Shown here one piece after another: positions 48,378 through 62,521 of a stretch of DNA of 64,000 bases. Position numbers and translations under genes: made by a program. Each line of letters begins with the position of its first letter. Within the stretch, counting starts at the first letter, position 1. Source of the DNA: Sycobia sp. Sy_11 (lineage: Eukaryota; Arthropoda; Insecta; Hymenoptera; Epichrysomallidae); assembly GCA_018907035.1 (NCBI GenBank), contig JACCIC010000002.1, positions 1,617,001-1,681,000 of the forward strand, in the 5' to 3' direction. The notes under the pieces were generated by a model. The model saw only the letters and a list, made by a program, of their open reading frames with translations, was not told where the DNA came from and made no database searches.

Positions 48378-50227
48378 AAATTAATTAGAAACCAAACAAT
48401 TATACTTTTATAAAAAAATTTTAGTTTTTATTTACAATAGGATTGTTATTTAATTTTATTTTTGCACAATATCGATTTGTGATATTAAAATGTGATAACA
48501 TATTTTAAACAGGAAGCAGTAGGAGTTAGGATTAAACGTAATAATACAATTTAACAGAATCTAAAGAATCTCTGTTTTTGCTTTTGAAATACTCTGAATC
48601 AATGTTCGAATATTTACATAGAATAGAAATATTGAAATCATAAATGTATTGTTCTCGTTCACAGCTTTATACATTTATTTAGAATATTATGTAAGAATTT
48701 GAATGGTTTCTAAATAAGTCACATATTTTTTTGTACACAATATTTGCAGATCATTTTGTCTGAAGAAATAAATATTTAGAGTATATTAGATTAATAGATT
48801 AAGAACTTTATGTTTAAATCCAGCTAATTTTTTTCTATAGCTTTCTGTACAGATAACACTTAAACTTATATCAATTTTATATTTTTATTAATTTGTTATT
48901 TGTGCTTATAATTTTTATACATAGATATAAATTTTTAATCTTTTGTAAAAGATTTTTATGATATTTGTAAGATCCAATAAGGTTTGTAAATTAATAGATT
49001 TAAATATTTTTCAATAATTGTATCTTATATTATAGATGAGACATATTTGGAATATAAATAAATAATTCATTAAAAATTATATTAATGTTTCTTAAAGCAC
49101 TTAATATTTTTACATTTTTATAATGCTATTCTGACAATCACTTCATCAACTTATCTAACCATACCCCAATAAATTGTGTTGGACACGTTAAGCACGGCCC
49201 GATTCTTTTTAATAATTAATTTTTTTAAATTAATAATGAAAACATTATTAATTTCTTAAAAAACTGTAAACATAAATACTCTGTAATGAATTCATTCTGT
49301 TAATTTTATTACATTTTCGTATTCAAGAAAATTCAAAATATTCTTAATCCTAATCCCTGTAGAATAATAAATAAAAAATAGAAGTACTGATAAGTACAAA
49401 TTTTAAAAGATTCTAAAGTTACATTTGTTAACAATTTATGATTAATGAAGAATAAATTATAGTTCCAATTTAAACTTCTTTTAATTTTTATAAAATTCAA
49501 GTATTGATTATATATTTTAAAAAAATTTATAAAATATTTTATAATCATTGATACTGAAAAACCTAGGAAAACAAATTTTTATCTGAAAAGTGAATCAAGT
49601 ACTTTGTATGAAAAAAAATTATGTGGTTATAAGCAAAATAAATGTATAAGAAAGATAAATAAATACAATTTTATTTATTTTCTATTTCCTTAAAAATGCA
49701 TGCTCTATATTGTTATGCAATACACTATATAGTCATGCAAATTTCACAGAGAAGACTGTTTTTTATAAGTAAATATAATATGACTAACGTAGTACAGGCA
49801 TTAAAATTTGTATATTACTAAATGTTGCAAATAATTATAGCAGTGTGAAGATTTCATTAAAATATTGTCAAAAAATTGCAGATTAAATTATAAAAAAATA
49901 TTATTATCTCCATTTATTTATAAGTACTAAAGTGTAAGTAAATCCAACTTTACATAATTAATGATCTTATACTAAAACAATATTTCAATTCTAATTCAAA
50001 TTTTATTTCACACGCATTTACCGTTATTCGGAAGATTCGAAACACCCATAGTGTACAAAATGTTATAGAAATAAAACTCATCAATTCCTAAAAATATCAT
50101 AATTATATTATTATTAAGTCACAGTATAACAACAATGTATACGATCGACAAATACTTTATGAAAATGATAAATTGAAAAATATTCTGATATTAAATTATT
50201 TATACAATTTTATTATAATATGTATAG

Positions 50228-50269
<42 letters not shown>

Positions 50270-50471
50270 TCCATTTAGTTTATATTGAAATTTAAAATCT
50301 GATGAGCATCAAAGAACAAAACATCACTTTTAATTTTGTACAATAATAAAAAACAAAAATACTGTCTATACATATATTCATGTATTATTTACATTCTAAA
50401 CTGATTAAAAAGTTCGTGTAATAAATAGGTATAACATACACGTGGACACACCACACGTATACCCCATAAAA
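48378..50471. other. SUOX-SMYD4 intergenic region
   Basis: About 2.1 kb of AT-rich DNA. AATAAA at 48767-48772 is a possible SUOX poly(A) signal, with ATTAAA at about 48531 as a nearer variant. A TA microsatellite lies at 50231-50268. No gene seen. Confidence 0.5.
50231..50268. repeat. (TA)n microsatellite
   Basis: 19 TA units about 200 bases upstream of the SMYD4-like start. Confidence 0.95.
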
Positions 50472-53400
50472 ATGTCCGAAGAGCATCGGTTGATCGGCGC
50501 GCTCCAGCGTCTGGACGTGCTCCTGGCCCCGGGCCTCTGGCAGGACGTCGCGCTGAAGAGCTGCGCCGAGTCGGCGCGGGCCCGCCGCGAGGGCAACGAG
50601 CTCTACGCCCGCGACGGGCACAACGAGCGCATCCACGCGGAGATCCTGCGTCTGTACACGAGGAGCGCGGCGTACGCGCCGCCGGGCAGCGAGGAGCTCG
50701 GCCTCGCCTACGGGAATCGCTCGGCCCTGCTGGCGCACCTCGGCAAGTACGTGGAGGCGATACGGGACCTGGACAGGGCCCTAGATCTGCCGGTCGCCGA
50801 CACGCAGGTGGCCAAGTTCATGTGTCGAAAGGTATGTACGCGCGCGCGTATTAAATTTATAAAGGTATATTTTATACGTGCAAACGATCGTTGCAGTTTG
50901 TCGAAGATTTTTTATTATTTATTAATATGTCGCAAAAATATTTCTGTATAAAATTTCAAAGATTCTATGTTATCATGAAGGCAATAAAAGCAAACTTTTA
51001 TTTTGTCTTACAAATTTTTTACAATTCGTTTTGCTTAGTTATATATTGCCCATTATCATATTTTTTTTAATATGTTACAAAATAAAAAAAAGAAAGAAAT
51101 GCGTGTAATTTTTCCTTACCGAATGTATGTATTATCGGAGTTGTAAAAACAAAATAAAAAATACAAAAAGGATATAAAATAATACAGGATGCAATTCTTA
51201 TGGTTCAAATTATCATGATATTAACAGATAACTCGAATCTGATTTATTTTATTCTTGAAAAATAAGTTGATTTTTTTATATAAATAATTTTATGTTTGAA
51301 AAATACTTGCTTAAAGTCGAAAATTTAAAAAAAAAAAAACCTGTTCAGAACGGGCAATGAGGCTCTAAGATGATTTTCATCCCAAATATATGCATTACTG
51401 AAACCTATATACCTGATAATGACAAATCAATTTTTCTCATCCTTTTAATTTTTTATACTCTCCAAAATTTTATAATTTTATTATAAAACTGTAAATTATA
51501 CCTGAAAGATTTTATCGTTATTATTCCTTGTTAAGACAAATGATGATTGAAAGGCTAAATTTAAATTTCATATAAAATAATAACGTTTAAATTATTTTTC
51601 AAATTTTAGGCTTTATAAGAACGTAAAAAACTGATCATACATTTAATTATACTTCGTCTTTAAAAAAATATAATTACATCAGAAATTAAATACATTAAAA
51701 AGGAATATATATGATTCATAAATATAAATTCTAATTATATTTATTAATTAGTATTTAAGATAGATTTAATTTTTTTCTCACACAGTTCTTATTCATTTAT
51801 TTTACGGATGAATGAATATCAATGTGTGAAACATTTAAAATACGTAATAACTAAAATTTAACGTATAGCCATGTGATAATGGCAGATAATATTTAAAGTT
51901 AAAATTTTACATATATTCAATTTTCAATATCAATAAAACACTTCGTAAAAATATATTGTTTTTTTTTTTTATACAAACTGATATTATGAAGATAATTTGA
52001 AATTTGAAGAAAACGCGAAATAAATATAATTCACATTGATTCACAATGTCTGTAGAAGACTTTATACGTTATAACTTCATAAAAGAATTCATACAAAAAC
52101 GTATATATAATCCAATCCATATAATTATATATTTTTGAGGTTCGAGAATTCGAATTGAAGATTCGTTGACCTTAATGACATCAGATTAAAAACCATTTGA
52201 AGGTCCTATCTAATATTTGTTGAACCAAAATCAGCCTGTTGGATATCATAAAATGCTAAACCAGAACATTCACTTAAATTTAAAAAAGATGTCCAAAACA
52301 AGCCATATATTTGCAATTTTTGTAAAGCCACGCATACCAAATTTCATTTTAAAATTATTTAGAACCCGACATGCTTAATGCCAGATCGATCTCAGATTTA
52401 GATTGTACAACTTTAAAAAGCATTAGAATATATATATAGTTTGGACTCTGCTTGCAAAAATTTGTTTTTTTTTTATATTTAAGCTTATATGGAGAGGCTT
52501 CGATATACGGGTAATGGGTTTTGTCTAGATTAATGTAGATAACATGTTTACCTTCACAGTAAAGCTTTAAAACCTAAGACCCCGCCCTTTTCTTACTTAA
52601 TCGTTAAATTAAAAAAAAAGATTCATTCTAAGATAAAAAGCTCTAATGCACATCTAGTGAAATCTAGAATTTCTTACAGTTATCGCTTGAAATTACGTTA
52701 ATATATATAGTTGGATATCAATACTCGATAACATCAATTACTCGTCTAAATTCAACCTAATTTCAATTTACAATAACTATATGAAGAATCTTTTCAGTTT
52801 GTCAACGTAAGTTGATTATAACTCTTTTTGCTGAAACTAGTTATTCTATTATCGAATCAGGTGATTAAAAATGGATTTTCATTAACAATAACATTTTTTA
52901 TTTTTTCATTTTCACTCAAATAATTGAGTTACCTCGCTTATTCATACATATGTGAGCCTCGTTCTTTTCAAATATTAAATATACACTTTCGACATTATTT
53001 TAAATTTCATTTTGAAATAGAAGATTCGACAATGAATAGTAGATAATTGAAAATATTTGCAATTTTTTATAAGTCATATACAGTTTTTATGTGAATAATA
53101 ATAACAACCCATTGATATGTAAGGTGGAGTGCCAGGCGGAGTTGGGAATGGAGGACGCGCGAATCACTTGCGAGGAAACGAAGGAGGTGCTGCAAAACAT
53201 GAAAGCCAGCGATCAGGCGAAGAAGAACATTATACTAAAACTCGTCAAGGCTATCGTCAGATTGGAAAAGGGTCAGTTTGCGAAGGCTCTCGAAGCCAAG
53301 CCGAAAATCGATCTCCCCTACACAGGTATATACAGATTGAAGATGGAAAAGCTCCTCTTCCCCCGCATATAAACACCTCATCCCGTTTTATGCATGTACG

Positions 53401-56400
53401 CAGATAAATTCACGCGGAACCGCTCGTCCGAGTGCCCGTCGGCCTCCAAGGCCGTGATTATCGCCCACGGCGGCGCCCAGCTGCCCCGCTACGGACGCCA
53501 CCTGCGCGCCAGCCGCGACATCGCCCCCGGCGAGGTCCTCTACGTCGACGAGGCATACGCCTCCGTGCCGATGGAGGCGCGCGTCCACACGAACTGCTCG
53601 CACTGCCTGCGCTTCGCCTGGGCCGGCCTGCCGTGCGAGGACTGCGTGCACGCGGTCTACTGCTCGGAGGGCTGTCGGGCGGCGGCGCGTCGGCTCTATC
53701 ACGACGAGGAGTGCCGGGTGATACGCCGCGCCTGGAAGACCCAGCCCCAGATGAACTCGGGCAGGCTGATGAGCGTCAGGCTGCTGATTATGGCGCTGAG
53801 GGAGGCCGGCGGTCTGAGGGAGCTCAGGGAGAGCCTGGAGGAGGTCGACCGGTGCGAAGGTATATTGGTGGGGGTGGGTGGGGGGGGGGCTATGTACATT
53901 ATTCGCTGTGATAAGCTTATTTTGGTTTTTAATATAAATTTCAAGTCATTGAAGAATGAGTTAAATAAAATATAACAACTAAGCCTTACATTTATGAAAA
54001 TCTATCCTGCATGTATCCTTAAGCCGTCATTGTCTTTTTGAATGCCTTAAAATATTTATATAAAACAAAATTTATTACAATTTTCATGGAAACTAATTAT
54101 TCATTCCCGATTATCAATATAACGTACGTTATATTTAATACATTTTATATCTATCTTAGGAATACATCAAGTATAGCGAGAAAAATAGTTTCTGTAATCA
54201 AGTAAATATTTTCTGTAATTACATCAATTAAATATTGCTTCGACAAAAAATATTCACTGCATATCTCATTGGTGACATCCTCTGAACCCCCCCCCCTGCT
54301 GTTTTCAGAATTCAGTTCATAAATCACGCACTTCGATGATATCGATGATGCCACTTCCAACGCCTAATAGATATATAGAGAGGAGACTGAAAGATGTTTT
54401 CTGTTTATCGTTCATTTAATCGAAACCATTTGATCGACAAACACTTGACTGAATGACGCTTTATCGAATGGATGTACTTCACCGAAATGATACTTGATCG
54501 AAACCTTTTTGATTGAATGGATATTTGATCGAAAAAGGTTTTATAAATGATATAGTAATTAACTCGTTTTATTAATTTATTTAATTTTATAGAATTTTAT
54601 TAATTTATTTGATCGAATAAGATTCTCATCTAACTCACCACCATGAATATATATGCAGTGTTGGATTAAGTTTTCACAGAGAATCTGGTGCTAAAATCGC
54701 ATCAACACCTCCCTTTAAATTTGTGATTTTTGGAACCTATATGGAAATAACTATATTTCGTTAGGAATACAGTCCTATTTTTATTATATAAATAACTTCA
54801 CTAAAATTAATAATGAAAATTTATGTACATTTAAACAACAGAAAAAACATAAATTACAAAACTAACTATATATTTTTTCCTGCGTTTTGTATTAGTAAAC
54901 TCGCTTATCAAATTATCGAAGTTAAGCGATTTGAGTAACTCTTTCTTGATAGCAATTCTAACTAATATGGCGATAGCATTTCACCATGCATACAGAATAT
55001 ATATATGTAAATCTCTTATGCTTATCAATACTGAAAACGACATGTACTAATAATAATAAACGATATACTTACTATGATACAATTATACTCTCTATGATAC
55101 AATTCATGATCTAGGTAGATTATATATTCATATTTAAAGTTGTGTACACTGATTTTTTTTTGACCTACTCTTATTTTTAGTATGGTATTAAATAAAAAGC
55201 CAATATTCATAAAGAATCTTTCATTCATTAAACTAAAATAAATAAATAAATAACTTTGATTTAAACCAACTGTTCTTAAAAAGAGTGAATATTTTTCTAA
55301 TAAAATAATAAACTTAATGATGGCATATGATTTCGCAGTATAGTAAAAAAAAATTTTGGGGACATCTCGACTTTGTCAATTCTTAAAAATTGAATTTTTT
55401 ATTGATTTGCCTGTAAGTGTGTATATAATCATTCAAATAAGACTTAGGATATTTCAATCCAATATTTTGAAATCGATTCTAAAACAGATTTAGAAAGTCA
55501 ATATGTTAAAGGGAAACTATTTCCAGATAAGAATAATACTACGTAAATAAAATATAACCGCTCTTACCTTAAAACCATGAGCCATATCAGAGTCGGAGAT
55601 TAGAGCTGTCATTTTTACTAGATATTTTTGCGAAAAAACTTTTTAGAATTTTTGTTCAATAATCCTTCCACAGTTACATTCATAATTCAGACAGGGTGTA
55701 AAACTATTCTGATTCCAAATAAAAAAAGTGCAAATCCACCCGCCTGCTTTTAAAAATCCAAACAAATCGAGTTTCAAATTTTTCTAGATTATCGCAGAAA
55801 AGGATATTCCGACAATCTTACAAGCTTCATAAATAATCACAAAAGTGCATACAGTTTATTGACCCACGAAGATAAGAAAACTACTCTGCAATTGAAATCG
55901 GTGTCCGACGACTCTGCTGTACTTTTGTACTTGCTTGCCAGGTATACCAAGCTCTTTAGGAAATATTTTGACTACGACGAGAAGGCACTCGCCAGGAGCG
56001 AGGACGCTTTGTTTATTGGGCAACTACTATCGCACTATCAACATCTCATTCTCATTAATGCAATCACGGTAACTCTGATTATTTACTTTATTATTAATAT
56101 TGAATTTCAGTCAAATTTCTTAATTTGCACACAGAATGATATTTTGACATTTTTAATCAATAACAATATTATTAAGGGTCCATAATTCGCCTTATTATCA
56201 TTTATAATATATATTTTTCTCCTCATAGATAAAAGACATGTACACGTTTGCAACAACGAATTGGTCTTGGACAACGCCGAAAGAAAAGAATTGTAGTGGC
56301 CTTTACCTTAATCCATTTTTAAGTCTTTTAAATCATAGCTGTAATCCAAATGTCGTGAAGTGCGAAATGGAAAACCATAAAACTATTTTATTTTCCATTC

Positions 56401-57675
56401 GAAGAATTACCAAAGGTGAACAGGTATGCTGTAATTGAAATTAAGAAAAAACTAAGTATTATTTTTTGAATGTAACATAATCAAAAAAATGTTGCGACTC
56501 CAACTTTATAAATATTAAATAAAGTGTATGTGGTTCTTTATTTTTGGTATACTGAAAATTGTTACAAGAACATTTAATATTATTAGCAAATAGATATTTT
56601 TAGGCCAAATGTTGTAACATAATGAGAGCATGCTACACAAATATTTCAAATGTAACGGTATACTACATTAACGTACAATATTGTAACTTTACTAATATAA
56701 ATTGAATTCAATATATAGTTATTTGATTGCTATGGACCTATGTACAGCGAATTGGAGAAGAAGCAGAGGCAAAAATTAATATTTGCGTTTTATTTTCTCT
56801 GTGACTGCGTAGCATGTGAAAACAATTGGCCAACATTTTTGGAATTAACAAGAAAGGATTTGGTGATTATCACTTTTATTTAATCCAAATATGTCTTTAA
56901 TACATATTTTAAATTATATTTTACGTTACAAAATTGATGATTCTATTGTCAGTCTATAGTTTTCACAAGATTAAATATTTAATCGTTCTATATTGTATTC
57001 AAAATGTCTACATATAATTATCTTTGGGCAGTTGAATCTGAATATTAGATTAAATAAAATTTTTTTTATATTGAATCTAAAGTTTTTTATATAGTGGTTT
57101 TCTGATCGCTATCTTCATCTATGTCATACGAGAGCAAATTTCTAGCTTTTAGCTTCTGTTATTTTATTTAAATTCGAATCTGTCTAAAAATCTATTTACT
57201 TTGTATCCTCGGTAATGGAATACAGTTCTATAAAATATAGGTAGTAAATTGACTCTTAATGCCATAAAGTTACTTATTAAAATTTAAATGTCATAGTATA
57301 CGTACAAAATTAGCTCACCTATTTTTATTTTATTAAAATTTTATTTACGCAAACATGTAAATTGTATTTTTATGTGAAATTAATTGAATTTATTTTATAT
57401 ATAAACAACTGTTACAGATATACAAAACTTTATCTCCCTGTGATATTGACGCGATTTCCTTAGCCCACGACAGAGTTGACTCGGTACTGTCGGATCTGCA
57501 AAATGGAAGATGTAATTTCAATTCCGACACCGTGGAGGATATCGGCTACGCCATCGGCTTGACGGACAAGTACTGCGTCGAGCCAAATTGGCGACAACCG
57601 AGTCTCATTGATACGTTAATTGCCGTTTTGAACGAGATTTACGGCTATATTGTTAATGTTCCCGTGAAATGCTGA
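50472..57675 (+). CDS. SMYD4: SET and MYND domain-containing protein 4-like
   Basis: Seven exons: 50472-50831, 53124-53325, 53404-53859, 55788-56068, 56229-56423, 56719-56862, 57418-57675; GT-AG and in phase; 631 aa. SMYD proteins are lysine methyltransferases using S-adenosylmethionine. Parts in order: TPR-like helices (about 30-170, including LGLAYGNRSALLAHLGKY), the start of the split SET domain (about 205-240, YGRHLRASRDIAPGEVL), a complete MYND zinc finger (Cys252, 255, 265, 268, 274, 278, His287, Cys291), then the SET core with NHSCNPNV (468-475) and the post-SET cysteines CDCVAC (526-531). This order with N-terminal TPRs is the SMYD4 type; vertebrate SMYD4 is longer, so the C-terminal TPR part is reduced. 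Start: ATG at 50472, as the frame upstream has only a GTG. Exons 1 and 3 are very GC-rich while later exons are AT-rich. The exact SMYD4 subtype is less certain. Confidence 0.92.
50832..53123 (+). other. SMYD4 intron 1
   Basis: A 2.3 kb AT-rich intron. No exon, repeat family or transposon was recognised. Confidence 0.5.
53860..55787 (+). other. SMYD4 intron 3
   Basis: A 1.9 kb intron with a G run right after the donor (53872-53888), a degenerate short repeat at 54418-54540, and otherwise AT-rich DNA. Confidence 0.5.
54418..54540 (+). repeat. Degenerate TTGATCGAA tandem repeat
   Basis: The motifs TTGATCGA(A/C) and GAATG(G)AT recur in loose alternation about every 15-35 bases (CATTTGATCGAC, TTATCGAATGGAT, ACTTGATCGAAACC, TTGATTGAATGGAT, ATTTGATCGAAAAAGG). 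It looks like a decayed minisatellite. Confidence 0.5.
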
Positions 57676-58899
57676 GCCTTGAATTGCCCTTGCTTGAAGA
57701 AGGCAGATCTGAAATTCGATATAATAGAATATATAGAATATTTTCCATAATATATAATAATTTACAAAATCTTAAAAAATAATTTTTAAGTCAATAAATT
57801 CATGCATCTATAAGTAGAAAGCCATATTAAAACATTTGAAAAATGAATAAACTTATTTATAAACTCAATAAAAATTTTAATTCGAAAATTATCTTCTGAT
57901 GCTGACTCATGTATTCATGAAATTTTATACGTAGTTCTTTTTAATATTCTTTGATTTCATTATTTACAATCACAGTCTTGCTTAATATTTGTAAATTTTA
58001 TCGAATAAATAGTACTTTATATATAATTTTCTGGGTAATAAATCATGCATATTTATCATCAAAAAATTATAATTACCAACACTACCTCTTAATGTCATCA
58101 AAAAAATTCTAAAAAGATTTATTTTATACAATTGAACTATATAGTTTTTAATTTTATAAATTAACATTATTATTCCGAAATAATTATTATCGAAGTAAAA
58201 GAGGTACACGAACAAGAAGTACAAGCAACGAATTTCCAATCCTGAATAATCTTAAAAAGATTAAAAAATAATCTTAAAAAGATCTAGAGTGTCAAATAGA
58301 AATGTCTAATTTCTTAAAAAATGAGTAATCGATATTTGCATTATAGGCGAAATACATCATATAACACAAATAAATATTCAGAGCATCAGCAATCGATTAA
58401 TATACGGCATGGATTTTCTTCTATATAAACGTATGAATATATACAGTTGACTTTAGACTCTTTACAGTTGATTGATGAATAATATATAACCACCTCCGAC
58501 CACCTCTGACTTTCTTTGGAATGCGCGCGTATATATCTATATTTATCTCATATGCTATTTGAAGAGGTGTATAAGCGGCTATAGACTTCAGTCGCGTGCG
58601 TGTCTATAAAATGAGGTGATGGAATTTATTATATTTACGGTGGGTAAAGAAAAATCAATCATATCATTACCTGTGCATATAATCAATAATAAATTTGAAT
58701 TATTAAACACGTTCGTAATTTTTATATTCAATTTTTTGTACATTGTTAAAGAATAAAATTTGAATGTGTATAATATGTTTATTATAGCAAGCTTCTGAAA
58801 TTGTCTCTAATTTCCTTGAAACTGTGTAAACTAATTTGCTTCTAATTTGATGATGCGCTGATTCATTTCTATGTATAGAATTCGATGTATGTATCTATA

Positions 58900-58901
<2 letters not shown>

Positions 58902-58953
<52 letters not shown>
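58902..58953. repeat. (AT)n microsatellite
   Basis: About 25 AT units. Confidence 0.95.
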
Positions 58954-58955
<2 letters not shown>

Positions 58956-59576
58956 ACATCTGACTTTAGAAAAAAAGAAATTAACAAAGAACACATCAAC
59001 CCGAATATAATAATAAAATTCCCAAACAAAATTCGTACATAAATTATAAATGTAAAAATTAAGTTTAAATAAATTTCATGTATATTACATAGAACTTTTC
59101 AGAAGTCGAAATAATAATAAGTCGAAAAGAAAAACCTGAATTTATCGGAATAGTCAAATACTATAGAAATAGTATAGAAATATTTTTACTGTTAAATTTA
59201 TATTCATGAACTAGATTTGAAAATCCATATAAATATAATTATAAACATCTTAATTTCAATACATAGCATTCTTAATTTTAGCAAGATATTCTGATTTATA
59301 CGTAAACACCAAATCAAAAAATCTGAAGCGTTAAAATCGTATCACTAAAATGTTTTATTGAATTAAAAACCCATTTGTATTAGGTGTAGCATTAATATAA
59401 ATAATTATATTTAACTAATATTTTTGATAATAACTACATCGTTTTCTAGGAATCCAATAGAAACTTGAACTGACATGTTTCAAGTCACTTCAAATGCAAG
59501 AACGCCAAAGTCACCAGTATCAAATGCATCTGTACAAATTTATAAAACCGGGCTTTGTAATATGTGCGAGTATATA

Positions 59577-59578
<2 letters not shown>

Positions 59579-59639
<61 letters not shown>
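59579..59639. repeat. (AT)n microsatellite
   Basis: About 30 AT units, the longest in the window. Confidence 0.95.
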
Positions 59640-59642
<3 letters not shown>

Positions 59643-59868
59643 GCAATTGATATCGACCGAACAGCGTGCAAAAGTGGAGGGCGTAAAACATAGCCAATTT
59701 GAAAAGTCCCGCTTACGTAGCGCGTGCTCGCGTTGATTTTTGCATGCGCGCGCCGCACGCATCAGAACCACACACACATTCGTATCCGATGGCTTACGGT
59801 GTGTTCTCGTTTTACATATATACATATATGCATGTGTGAGGCTATGTGCGAGGCGAAAACGAGAGCGA

Positions 59869-59871
<3 letters not shown>

Positions 59872-59911
<40 letters not shown>
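59872..59911. repeat. (AT)n microsatellite
   Basis: About 20 AT units inside the CpG-rich region. Confidence 0.95.
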
Positions 59912-59912
<1 letters not shown>

Positions 59913-60679
59913 GACGCGTGCTCCTCGCCCCGCGCGCTAGAGAGAAAAGGAAAACATCATATATACCCAGAGGCCACCTGACATGCACCACGAGCAGCGC
60001 GAGACCCGCGTTTCAGATTCAGAGAGACACACTTTCGCTTTAGTATAGTCGGCGGCTTTCGCTGGGTCGCTGTGTTGCTGGCATTTTTATAAATCACGTT
60101 GGTGCCGTCGTGTTGTATCTAGTCTTTTGTGTATCCATCACAGCATTGTCTTTCACTGTTATATGTTATAAATCCCGTCCGTCGTATAAAAATCATATTA
60201 TACACTACTCACTAGCGTGCGCGTCACCATTCATTTTTAATTTTCTTAGTTTCGTTACGGTCTACATATACTTATATATACATACATATATACATATAAT
60301 TACAATGGTGCACTGCGCGCACACTGCGCAAAGGTGCGCGCCTTTGCTTTTTACCTTCGCTACTTTTATTCCTTCTCCGACTATAAAAAAATATACAGTG
60401 CGTGCAGCTTTATTTACTGTAACAAAAACAATGAGTAAGGCAGTGTAGGAGTAAACTGTACGTGCGTCGGGGTGCAGCTGTGCAGCGGGTGCGCGCGTGC
60501 TTTTATACTATATTCGCTGTTGTTTATTTTAATGTTGTTTTTTTTTTTTTAATTATAAGAATATCAAATTTTAACAGAGGTGCACGCTAATATAACGAGT
60601 AGCTGTGGTGGTGCGGGGCGGTCGAGCACAAATCAGCTCCCCCTCGGTCGCCGTGGATGCACCGAGATAAGACTGGGAG

Positions 60680-60739
60680 ATGCCGAAGAGCCTGCGACAT
60701 GCCCGTGACAGCCTAGCGTACTCGATCGCCCGTTTATTC
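60680..60739 (+). CDS. Candidate first coding exon of a gene running off right
   Basis: ATG at 60680 (purine at -3) opens MPKSLRHARDSLAYSIARLF, with a GTAAGC donor at 60740-60745. The peptide is basic and helical. It sits at the downstream edge of the CpG-rich region, as expected for a first coding exon with a long first intron. No following exon is recognisable before 64000, so the protein cannot be named. The evidence is the ATG, the donor and the position only. Confidence 0.3.
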
Positions 60740-61100
60740 GGTAAGCCGCGTTCATTATTAGGATTATTTTTTTATCTTGTGTCCTTTTTTATCTCATATA
60801 ATTATACACTGCCAATTCACTGCTCCGATATTCGAGTGTACTACACGGGGTTGATTTCGTTCGTGCAGCTTAGAGGTTAGGTCGGAGGGATGTTACGCGC
60901 GCGCGAAAAGTTCCCCCTTCGCACGGTGCGCCGTTTAGTATATACATATATATCCGAACGTGCACGGCTTTTATTTACAAACGGGAGATCGAAGTTTTAT
61001 GAATTAAACTTTGCGCGAAGCGTGCTATTGCTCAGGCGTAATGTTAAATCGAATATCGTTCGTTTTTTTAAGAAGCACGCGGAATTTTTCTCGAAAATAA

Positions 61101-62455
61101 TTGGTCGATGTTTCGAGCGATTTAAAATTTCTTTGTTGCTCCAGACGTATATTATAGAATGATAATAAACCTACGGATTTTTTACGTTTATACACTTATA
61201 CGTTTTTATGCTGCTAGAAAATCTCTAAAAAACATTCATGCAGATGCCTCAATGTTGTACATAAACCCTTTGTCTGAAGCATGTTCCCTGCTTCTTTGAA
61301 TAGGAACGTTACAGTCTAGTAAATAGAACAAAGTGCAATGTATCGAGCAATTAAAAGAAAAAATAATGACACCTTCACAGAACAAAATACAGATCGCGCT
61401 CAAGAAAATGTTGTAAAATTCGATTTTTACGAGCATCGATTACAATTGTAAATGGAGCCGTATACGCATAAGTATCCCTTCATGAGACATATTAGCGATA
61501 AGGCATTAAACTTCCGAGTGAAATTACGAGCTCGCGGTTTGCGCGCGAGCCTGGAAAAAAAATACGCGAGGATCCTTTGTAAAAATCCTGAATATGTAAT
61601 ATACAGTCGCGCTATTTGTTTTCATATTCGCCTCCTTATATATATATAGGCAAGCTAAAGATTGCACTCTCCCACGGCCGTTAAACTTATAGCCACTTGT
61701 TGCATAATATATAGCGAAGCTTGACGTGAGAACGGTTTTATGCGTCGCGTGTAAAAAAAAAGAATGTAAAACGCGGGAGGAAGATCTTTTTTTGCGTACA
61801 CGTCTTCTTTCTTTTTTTTATAAGTACTTCAAGTTATGAAGAATATTCCTGTAGTCGTCCAGGACGATCTGATGATTTTTGATTATGCTCAGCGAAACGA
61901 ATTCTACTACTTTTTAAATGTATAATATCGATCGGTGCATTTATGATTTTTTTTTTTCAAAAATATTATGTACTTTCAATCGAATTCAGCTTCATTTAGA
62001 TATATCTAAAAAGAATTAAAATAATTATATGTCATTTTAAGGGAATTTCTTACTCGCGAAAATTAACCTGAGATTTATACATCATAGAGCTTGTTCATCG
62101 CTTAAATTTTTTCGTAATATTTTAATTTTATAATTAATTACAATAGATGCATATAGATTATAGTGTTTTATATCCAACCGTATTATCATGCATCCTTTAT
62201 ACAAATGGCACTGTTTAAAATTTCTTACAAATAGAACACGCGCGGCCTATTTAAAATTCATAGTAAAGCGGAAATACTTATTCATAAATAATTATGTGTA
62301 TAAACTTGCTCTAGATTTATTTTTAATGCCCTTATAGATTTAGATAATAATCGTATTTACACTTCCTGGGAATGTGTCAAACAAATAAAAAATGTATGCT
62401 TTCGGAAAGTTTAGGACTTTATAGTTCTTCTATTAATATTTAATCTTTTGGCGCC

Positions 62456-62521
<66 letters not shown>

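Larger units (their letters stand above)
57676..59640. other. Intergenic DNA downstream of SMYD4
   Basis: AATAAA at 57793-57798 is the likely SMYD4 poly(A) signal. The rest is AT-rich with two long TA microsatellites (58902-58953 and 59579-59639). No gene seen. Confidence 0.5.
59650..61100 (+). promoter_or_regulatory. CpG-rich promoter / 5' UTR region
   Basis: CpG-rich stretches at 59650-59770, 59920-60130, 60310-60345, 60460-60500, 60600-60730 and 60890-61050 contrast with AT-rich flanks. A TA microsatellite at 59872-59911 interrupts them. The pattern fits the promoter and long 5' leader of a gene whose first coding exon may be at 60680. No frame here other than that one has exon-like boundaries. 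Confidence 0.45.

Noticed and set aside
53388..53944. Long frames in the other two plus frames and the minus strand over SMYD4 exon 3
   Set aside because: Shadows of a GC-rich exon whose true frame carries the MYND finger.
59475..59981. Frames with long Tyr-Ile runs
   Set aside because: These are translations of TA microsatellites.
60890..61162. 90-codon frame near the right-end CpG region
   Set aside because: Arg/Phe-rich, no motif, no Kozak or donor support; likely leader or intron DNA.
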